DNA from: Vairimorpha apis BRL 01
Lineage: Eukaryota > Microsporidia > Nosematidae
Reading direction: 5' to 3'
DNA: 13,479 nucleotides
Assembly (NCBI GenBank): GCA_000447185.1
Contig: KE647240.1
Location: 1-13,479, forward strand
The notes below the pieces were generated by a model, which saw nothing but the letters and a program-made list of their open reading frames with translations, searched no databases and had not been told where the DNA came from. Below are positions 8,160 through 13,479 of this stretch, one piece after another (positions within the stretch are counted from its first letter, which is position 1; each line of letters begins with the position of its first letter). Both the position numbers and the translations under genes were made by a program.

Positions 8160-8700
8160 GACAGGTATTAATTTAATTTAAATTAATAAATATTGATTTT
8201 GAATAATTTGAAATTAATAATATATATTTTTATATTTTAAAATTTATATTATTTTTTAGATATAATAAATTTAAATTAAATAAATAAATATTAATTTAAA
8301 TTATATAATATAGATTTATATATTTTAAAATTTATATTATTTTTTAGATGTAATAAATATAAATCAAATAACAATTTAAACAAATACTAATTTGAAACCA
8401 AAAATATTTATAATATTTTTTAGAAATGACAGGTATCAAATAAATATAAATTAAATTTAATATATAGTAATTTAAATTATATAACATAGATTTATATAAT
8501 ATTTTATAGAAAAACTAAATATAAATAAATAGTAATTTAAATTAGATACATAGATTTATATAATATTTTTTAGATATAACAAATATAAATTAAATTATAT
8601 ATATATTGATTTTGAATAAATAAAATTTAATAACATAGATTTATATAATATTTTTTAGATATATAAATATAAATTAAATATATATTGAGAATAATTTGAC
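8160..8700. repeat. Degenerate array, at least six units of 64-88 bp
   Basis: The anchor TTTTTAGA (TTTATAGA in one unit) recurs at about 8253, 8341, 8417, 8503, 8567 and 8652. It is usually preceded by AGATTTATATAATA-like sequence and followed by TATAA and AAATATAAATTAAAT. The less A/T-biased 11-mer ATGACAGGTAT appears twice, near 8157 and 8425. Non-coding. Confidence 0.7.
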
Positions 8701-9006
8701 AATATCTTTTAACAATACAATAAAAAATTTATTATTTTAAAAAATAATAACTGTTAATTAATTTTTTTTGTAATTATGTCTTTTTTAAACTACTTTAATT
8801 ATTAATTCAAAAAATATAGTTTTAAATAATTTATATTTTTTTATTATGTTGAAAATTTTTGTTATTTAAACTAAAAAAAAATTTAAATTTTTTTAATAAA
8901 GAAATATCTTTAGTAATTTTTGTACTAAAAAATAAATACAAATATTTTTAGTTTATAAATAAAATACTTTATTTTTACATATGAACACACTAAAAATAGT
9001 GAGTAT
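8701..9006. other. A/T-rich spacer
   Basis: Nothing recognisable: homopolymer-rich A/T sequence with stops in all frames, ending just before the 48-bp duplication. Confidence 0.5.
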
Positions 9007-9102
9007 TAGTACCAGTAGAAAGATGACTTACTTTAAAAATTAGAATAAGGTATTTAGTACCAGTGGAAAGAAGACTTACTTTAAAAATTAGTATAAAATA
9101 TT
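9007..9102. repeat. Two tandem 48-bp units
   Basis: The units start at 9007 and 9055, and both read TAGTACCAGT(A/G)GAAAG, then GACTTACTTTAAAAATTAG. They are clearly richer in G and C than the flanks. They lie about 120 bp upstream of the transposase remnant and might belong to the same old element, but nothing proves that. Confidence 0.8.
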
Positions 9103-9214
9103 ATATCTGTTATTTGATGAATATAAACATATTTTAAATAAAAATCAATTATTTGGTATATAAGATAAGAATATATAATTTAATAGCATATTTGAAATTT
9201 TAATTTTGTAGCAA

Positions 9215-9489
9215 AAAAATGTATATGACCCGGTAACTCAACAAGCAGATAATACACTTAGTACATCTTAAACATCTAGAAGAAGCAATCATCCAGAAAG
9301 AACATCAAAAGATCCTACAAAACACAAACTTGTCAAAATTATTACAGTTAATATTAAAATAAAACAACAATAACTGTGTCGCGTTTGTACTGCCCATAAA
9401 AAAATTAGAACGTTAAACTTTGCTGCAATATTTTTTAGAGACCATACATGGTGTATTTCTTCCCGCTATCAGTCAAGTTAGGCTACTGA
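9215..9489 (+). pseudogene. Decayed piggyBac-like transposase C-terminus (tentative)
   Basis: This is the most GC-rich patch in the window. Frame-wise translation gives Y-D-P-V-T-Q-Q-A-D-N, a stop at 9269, then N-H-P-E-R-T-S-K-D-P-T-K-H-K (from 9287). A second stop follows at 9371, then C-R-V-C-T-A-H-K-K-I-R-T (from 9377) and H-T-W-C-I-S-S-R-Y-Q. A one-base step near the end gives S-V-K-L-G-Y-stop at 9487-9489. A Pro-Thr-Lys stretch, then C-x-V-C with a basic segment and Thr, a later Cys, and a Tyr-ending tail resembles the cysteine-rich C-terminal domain of piggyBac transposases. The match is from memory of the family pattern; several of the expected cysteines are missing, and nothing of the DDD catalytic core is present. 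It cannot be functional. A relic of another zinc-binding protein is possible. Confidence 0.45.
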
Positions 9490-9652
9490 GAGCTTTCTTT
9501 TAAAATGTGTTAAAGTATTGTAATTATATTATAAATTTAAATATTTATTTATATTATAAATTTAATATTTCATTGTAATATAAAATTAGATATTTATTTA
9601 TATTATAAAGTTAATATGTATTATATTATCATTGTAATATAAATTAAATAAA

Positions 9653-9722
9653 GTTTTATATAATATTAAATTTATAAAATCATTATAGTTTTATATAATA
9701 TTAAATTTATAAAATCATTATA
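9653..9722. repeat. Two perfect tandem 35-bp units
   Basis: GTTTTATATAATATTAAATT and the bases following it repeat exactly at 9653 and 9688. The perfect identity suggests a recent duplication. The surrounding 9490-9815 is A/T-only with loose repeats of ATTTATATTATAAA. Confidence 0.8.
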
Positions 9723-9858
9723 TTTTGTATAACCAATTTATTTATATTAATTAAATTTTAAATTTTTATTATAATATTTTATGTTAAATTTAACTATAAA
9801 TAAATAATTGTAAAACAATGGACCCTATTAATAATAACAGGGCAATATATTAGACCCT

Positions 9859-10140
9859 GAAGATCTCACAAGTAACAATGAATGTGAGATAAAAAGATTT
9901 CATATAATAAGTAGTGTGCTTGAACATAAGAAGATCTCACAAGTAACAATGAATGTGAGTTAAAAAGATTTTATATAATAAGTAATGTGCATGAACATAA
10001 GAAGATCTCACAAGTAACATGAATATGAGATTAAAAGATTTTATATAATAAGTAGTGTGCATGAACATAAGAAGATCTCACAAGTAACATGAATATGAGA
10101 TTAAAAGATTTTATGTAATAAGTAATGTGCTTGAACATGA
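9859..10140. repeat. Four-unit 70-71 bp array with an internal hairpin
   Basis: Units start at 9859, 9930, 10001 and 10071, each beginning GAAGATCTCACAAGTAACA and ending GTGC(A/T)TGAACAT. Inside the first unit ATCTCAC (9863-9869) is complementary to GTGAGAT (9884-9890) around a 14-base loop. Units 3 and 4 keep ATCTCA/TGAGAT although one loop base is lost, and unit 2 has one stem mismatch. The units are much less A/T-biased than the flanks, have no long frame on either strand, and their length is not a multiple of three. Upstream, GACCCT occurs at 9821 and 9853, with AGGG at 9839 between them. Confidence 0.9.
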
Positions 10141-10204
10141 GACTAGTTGAATAAAGAATAGACAATGAATAATAACTCAATAAATATTTTAATTATAATA
10201 TTCT

Positions 10205-10560
10205 ATTATTAATAAACAAACTTTAAATATATTTAAATATTTTATTTTAGTTTAATAAAGTTTGTTTAAAAATTATTTAAATATTTTAATTTATAAAAGT
10301 TTTAAGAAATTTACTTTAAGTTTAATTTTAATATATTTAAATATTTTATATGGTTATTTGAATATTTTTAATTTATAAAAGTTTTAAGAAATTTTACTTT
10401 TAATATATTTTGTTCAAAGGTTATTTAAATATTTTTAATTTATAAAAGTTTTAAAAATTTTACATTATTTAATTTTAATATATTTAAATATTTTATATGG
10501 TTATTTAAATATTTTCAATTTATAAAAGTTTTAAAAATTTTACTTTAGTTTAATTTAAAA
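10205..10560. repeat. Four degenerate units of 67-82 bp
   Basis: The anchor AATTTATAAAAGTTTTAA recurs at about 10288, 10370, 10437 and 10517. Between anchors are TTTTACTTTA, TAATATATTTAAATATTTTA and TGGTTATTTAAATATTTT blocks. Non-coding, directly beyond the 3' end of the fourth gene. The remaining 10561-10703 shows nothing else. Confidence 0.8.
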
Positions 10561-10703
10561 AAATATTGATATTAACAAATGTTTATATAAATCTTAATTA
10601 TAATATATTTAATATAAACTTATATTAAACATTCTTTAAATATAAAACATATTTTCTAAATACTATATAAAAATTTATTAATAAAAATACAGTTAAAAAT
10701 CAT

Positions 10704-10937
10704 TTATTCATTAAGAAAATTTATAAAATGAGAAATCATTTTAATTTTCATTTTATCAATTATTTCATGTAAACTACATTTAATTTTATATTTAGTATTT
10801 AGAAAATATTCTTGTATAATCTCAAAATCTTCTCCATTTTTAAAGTCTTCCATATTCTTACAAGTATTTTTCCAATTATTTATATATTCACTTTTACTTC
10901 CTTTAATAGATTTAATTTCACTATATTTTATAGACAT
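10704..10937 (-). CDS. Fourth locus, C-terminal segment
   Basis: This 77-residue frame overlaps the main frame by 17 bases. It begins M-S-I-K-Y-S-E-I-K-S-I-K-G-S-K-S-E-Y-I-N, which repeats the S-I-K-Y and K-G-S-K-S-E-C-I-N-N blocks found just before the end of the main frame. The two are therefore parts of one protein, joined by a +1 step in GAT AGA AAT GTC (one A too many). After the repeat comes a non-repetitive helical tail with three cysteines and E-I-I-Q-E-Y-F-L-N, ending L-N-E-stop. Function unknown. Independent translation from the ATG at 10937 is possible but less likely, because it would start in the middle of a repeat. Confidence 0.6.
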   Translation of the reverse strand: MSIKYSEIKSIKGSKSEYINNWKNTCKNMEDFKNGEDFEIIQEYFLNTKYKIKCSLHEIIDKMKIKMISHFINFLNE

Positions 10938-12210
10938 TTCTATCTTTTACAGATTCATTTTTTCTATATTTTATAGATTCATTTTTTCTATATTTTATAG
11001 ATTTAACTTCATTATGTTCACTATTCTTATTATTAATACATTCACTTTTACTTCCTTTTATATATTCACTTCCATTATCTTTTCTAATTACTTTTCTTTC
11101 TAATTTAATCAATATATTTTTATATTCTCTATCCAGTTTAATAAACAAATCTTCTTTAAATATTTGTAAAAGCAAACAAATTTCTATTTGTGTAATATTA
11201 AAAGCTCTGAACAATTCAAAATAAAGTAACTTGAAAAATTTTGTATTTTGATTTTCTTCAGAGAAAATTGTAAAATCTTTGTTACTTTCAAAAGCATTTT
11301 TACATTCTTTTTTATCGTTGATGATGTTTCCAAACTCTTTTTTATCGTTAATGAAGTTTCTACTAATCTTATTTACTTCAATGGTATTATCATTATCTTT
11401 GCTACTTTCAATAGTATTTCTACTTTCTTTTGTACTTTCAATAAAATCTCTACATTCTTTTTTATCGTTAATAAAGTTTCTACTTTCTTTGCTACTTTCA
11501 ATAGTATTATCACTTTCTTTTGTACTTTTATTTACTATTGCATCTTCATAGAGATTTGCATTCTCTAAATCTTTAGAATTACTACACAATAACATTAGTG
11601 AATCTTTAGATAGTTTATTTTTTCTAACCTCATTACATTCTACTATTTTACTACTTTTTTTAATTTTATTATCTCTTACAATTTGTTCACACATTTCACT
11701 ACTGTTTGTAACTTCTTTACCCAATAAAAATTCTTCTTTTAAATCTTTACTACATCCTGCATTCTCATTACCCCATATAAATTCTTCTTTTAAATCTTTA
11801 CTACATCCTGCATTCTCATTACCCCATATAAATTCTTCACTTAAATCTTTACTATTAGTTACAACTTCACCTCTTTCTAAAAAATCCTCTATTGTATCTT
11901 TACTACATCCTGCAATCTCATTTCTTCCAAAAACTAGCTCTCTTCTTACAACATGTTTTTCTTTACAAACATTTCTTTCATTTTCTATTACTTTTAACTT
12001 CTTTACTGCATTTTTTAATAGATCATCAGTTTGTATATCATTTACATAAATTAATCTTTTTTCTTTATATGTTGCATATTGAATATTTTTATTTATAATA
12101 TTTTTATTATCAATATAATTTTTACCATAAATATAATTTTCTTCTTTATTTCTTTCTATTATATTTTTTCTACTATCAATATAATTTCCATTATTTACAC
12201 TTTCTATCAT
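10921..12210 (-). CDS. Fourth locus, main segment: repeat-rich low-complexity protein
   Basis: These 429 residues are very rich in Asn, Lys, Glu and Ser, and I do not recognise the family. In order they hold a charged N-terminal part (1-100), four 17-residue repeats (103-170, core S-K-D-L-K-E-E-F-I-W-G-N-E-N-A-G-C), a linker, and nine 10-residue repeats (230-319). A non-repetitive helical segment follows (about 323-370, K-F-F-K-L-L-Y-F-E-L-F-R-A-F, then E-I-C-L-L-L-Q-I-F-K), and then K-Y-R-K-N-E-S repeats. The ATG at 12210 directly follows an in-frame TGA and lies inside the end of the upstream frame, so it is probably not the real start. I infer one gene running from 12541 to 10704. There is no signal peptide or membrane segment. 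The only piece likely to fold on its own is 323-370. The plus-strand frames opposite this gene are shadows of its repeats. Confidence 0.7.
   Translation of the reverse strand: MIESVNNGNYIDSRKNIIERNKEENYIYGKNYIDNKNIINKNIQYATYKEKRLIYVNDIQTDDLLKNAVKKLKVIENERNVCKEKHVVRRELVFGRNEIAGCSKDTIEDFLERGEVVTNSKDLSEEFIWGNENAGCSKDLKEEFIWGNENAGCSKDLKEEFLLGKEVTNSSEMCEQIVRDNKIKKSSKIVECNEVRKNKLSKDSLMLLCSNSKDLENANLYEDAIVNKSTKESDNTIESSKESRNFINDKKECRDFIESTKESRNTIESSKDNDNTIEVNKISRNFINDKKEFGNIINDKKECKNAFESNKDFTIFSEENQNTKFFKLLYFELFRAFNITQIEICLLLQIFKEDLFIKLDREYKNILIKLERKVIRKDNGSEYIKGSKSECINNKNSEHNEVKSIKYRKNESIKYRKNESVKDRNVYKI
11254..11523 (-). repeat. Nine 30-bp coding repeats (decapeptides)
   Basis: The consensus is [TSKN]-K-[ED]-x-[RDK]-[ND]-[TF]-I-[EN]-[SD], for example T-K-E-S-R-N-T-I-E-S and S-K-E-S-R-N-F-I-N-D. 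Units of E-S type and N-D type alternate in a partly higher-order pattern (E-S, N-D, E-S, E-S, E-V, N-D, N-D, E-S, E-E). The frame is kept in all nine; the last unit has diverged. Confidence 0.85.
11701..11904 (-). repeat. Four 51-bp coding repeats (17 residues)
   Basis: The two middle units are almost identical and start 51 bp apart; the outer two have diverged (F-L-E-R-G-E-V-V-T-N and F-L-L-G-K-E-V-T-N). The core is C-S-K-D-L-K-E-E-F-I-W-G-N-E-N-A-G. It stands out for Trp, Cys and Gly in a protein otherwise poor in them. Confidence 0.85.
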
Positions 12211-12541
12211 TCATATTACCATTTCTACTATAAATTATACTTTCTTCATTCTTCATATCATTCACATTATCTTCATTCTTCATATCATTCATATTATCAT
12301 CTTCCATCCTATCGTCTCCATTACTATTCTTCATATCATTTACATTACGATTTCTATTATAATTTACATTATCTTTATCCATCCTATCATCTTCCATCCT
12401 ATCGTTTATATTACCTTCTCCACAACTATCTTCCATCTTATCTTTATCCATCTCATCATCTATATTATCATCACCTTTTAAAATACCACTTCTCTCATCT
12501 TCAATATAAAAAAAAATATTACTTTTATTCTTCTTAAACAT
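12191..12541 (-). CDS. Fourth locus, N-terminal segment
   Basis: This 116-residue Asp/Asn/Met-rich frame starts M-F-K-K-N-K-S-N-I-F-F-Y-I-E-D-E and is followed by loose repeats of D-D-R-M-E-D-D and N-V-N-D-M-K-N. It overlaps the main frame by 20 bases. Removing one A after GAT AGA near 12200 would give N-D-R-S-V-N-N-G-N and continue the same Asn-rich pattern into the main frame. Upstream of the ATG the frame stays open for 24 more codons with protein-like content (K-E-F-V-R-G-V-K-Y-D-I-Y-K-K-K-K), back to a TAA at about 12616 inside the AT satellite. There is no other ATG in that stretch, so the true 5' end may have been lost or shifted. No C-rich start motif is seen. Confidence 0.6.
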   Translation of the reverse strand: MFKKNKSNIFFYIEDERSGILKGDDNIDDEMDKDKMEDSCGEGNINDRMEDDRMDKDNVNYNRNRNVNDMKNSNGDDRMEDDNMNDMKNEDNVNDMKNEESIIYSRNGNMNDRKCK

Positions 12542-12599
12542 TTTCTTCTTTTTATAAATATCATATTTTACTCCTCTAACAAACTCTTTAAATATTTTA

Positions 12600-12778
12600 T
12601 ATATTTTTATATTTTATATATTTTATATATTTTATATATTTATATATTTTATATATTTTATATATTTTATATATTTTATATATTTTATATATTTTATATA
12701 TTTTATATATTTTATATATTTTATATATTTTATATATTTTATATATTTTATATATTTTATTATATTTTATTATATTTT
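12600..12778. repeat. 9-bp AT microsatellite
   Basis: About seventeen copies of TATATTTTA run in tandem, with one shortened unit near 12640, ending in a TTATTATATTTTA variant. It lies directly upstream of the fourth gene and overlaps the extension of its open frame. Confidence 0.9.
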
Positions 12779-13479
12779 TAAGTATGTTGTAAAATATAAT
12801 ATAATTAAAGTATGTTTTATAATTACACTTTAAGATACTTAATAAAAGTTATTTATTTAATTATATTTTTAAGTATATTGTAAATAAATTTTAAGTATTA
12901 TTAAATTATATTGTAATATACTTTACAATGTATTTCTTGATTATAATTATAAATGTATTCTTTAATATATTTTATTATAATTTAAGGTATTTCTTATATT
13001 TATTTTTATAAATTACAAATATATTCTTTATATATTTTATTATATTTTTAGGTATTTCTTATTCTTTAATTTATTGTAATTTATTTAAGATATTCCTTAT
13101 TTTTATATAATATAATTTAAAGTAATTCTTATTTATATAATAATTTAATATACAATATATTTAAAACATACATTAAATTGTGTTACAAATATATTTAATT
13201 GTTAATAAACATATCTTTTTTATATTTTATTATGTCTTTTATATTAATATAACTATATTGTATATAATGTTTCAAATATTATATTTCATTATGTTATGTT
13301 AATAATAATATACTATATAATTACATAGTATATATTATTATAATAATATATTTTTATAAGATATTTATGTTAAAATACTATTAAAAAATATTTAAATAAA
13401 CTTATAAATTATATCTAAGTAATTATATAGTATATTTTATAAACTACAACAATAATTAAATATATATAACAATATAAAT
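12779..13479. other. A/T-rich flank with degenerate repeats
   Basis: No gene is visible. Between about 12980 and 13135 the motif TTTAAGGTATTTCTTA recurs four times (near 12981, 13046, 13084 and 13116). The last form, TAAAGTAATTCTTATT, nearly matches the 16-bp element upstream of copies 1 and 2. The rest to the end of the window is TATA-type sequence. Confidence 0.5.

Noticed and set aside
9001..9110. tRNA or small RNA gene
   Set aside because: GC is locally higher, but no T-loop or acceptor pairing pattern is visible, and the signal is explained by a 48-bp direct repeat.
9222..9400. Short plus-strand frame with L-E-E-A-I-I-Q-K-E-H-Q-K-I-L
   Set aside because: It is only about 40 codons between stops in a frame different from the transposase-like one, and without any supporting similarity.
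9859..10140. CRISPR array
   Set aside because: The entire 70-71 bp unit repeats, with no unique spacers between short repeats, and the setting is eukaryotic.
11248..11568. Plus-strand frames of 106 and 90 codons (11248-11568, 11279-11551)
   Set aside because: They lie wholly opposite the decapeptide repeat of the minus-strand gene. Their Phe/Ser-rich repeats are just its complement, and both frames are open because the repeat is.
11892..12537. Plus-strand frames at 11892-12098 and 12079-12537 (Tyr/His/Phe-rich)
   Set aside because: They are complements of the Asn/Asp/Lys-rich minus-strand segments. The Tyr/His periodicity mirrors the N-x-N-D-M-K repeats, and there is no independent evidence.

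Overview
The window is extremely AT-rich, eukaryotic-looking DNA with four protein-coding loci, all on the minus strand. They are separated by long A/T-only spacers and at least seven different minisatellites. No rRNA, tRNA or bacterial-type signals were seen. The best guess is a microsporidian with an expanded, gene-poor genome. The reasons are a CCC directly before the start codon of the best-preserved gene (with CC a few bases upstream in its two relatives), asparagine/lysine/glutamate-rich proteins without recognisable domains, and the remains of what looks like a piggyBac-type transposase. This is an inference; another AT-rich protist is not excluded.

Layout. Bases 1476-2569, 3998-5290 and 6514-8039 hold three tandem paralogues (copies 1, 2 and 3) of one unrecognised family. 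Each has an N-terminal hydrophobic signal, a first helical domain of about 95 residues with a D-I-C/C-D-I motif, a variable Glu/Lys-rich linker, and a second helical domain ending in Leu-x-Asn-stop. In all three copies the first and second halves lie in different reading frames. The step is in the same direction each time (-1) and falls at an A7 or A8 run phased as A AAA AAG or A AAA AAA. In copies 1 and 3 the second frame opens only at that run, and in copy 3 it has no nearby ATG. This recurring break is the main finding. Programmed or transcriptional slippage, homopolymer under-calling, and parallel decay are the competing explanations. Copy 2 carries several further one-base shifts and is probably a pseudogene.

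Bases 8040-10703 have no intact gene. They hold a 64-88 bp degenerate array, a 48 bp duplication, a decayed piggyBac-like transposase C-terminus on the plus strand (the most GC-rich patch), a 35 bp duplication, a four-unit 70-71 bp array with a hairpin in each unit, and a 67-82 bp array.

Bases 10704-12541 hold a fourth locus. It is one low-complexity protein split into three overlapping frames by two +1 steps, both at the sequence GATAGAAA. It contains a 17-residue repeat and a 10-residue repeat. Its 5' end abuts a 9 bp AT satellite (12600-12778), followed by more degenerate AT repeats to the end of the window.

No pathway can be assigned. The three-copy family looks secreted or membrane-anchored and lineage-specific, and the fourth locus looks like a fast-evolving repeat protein.
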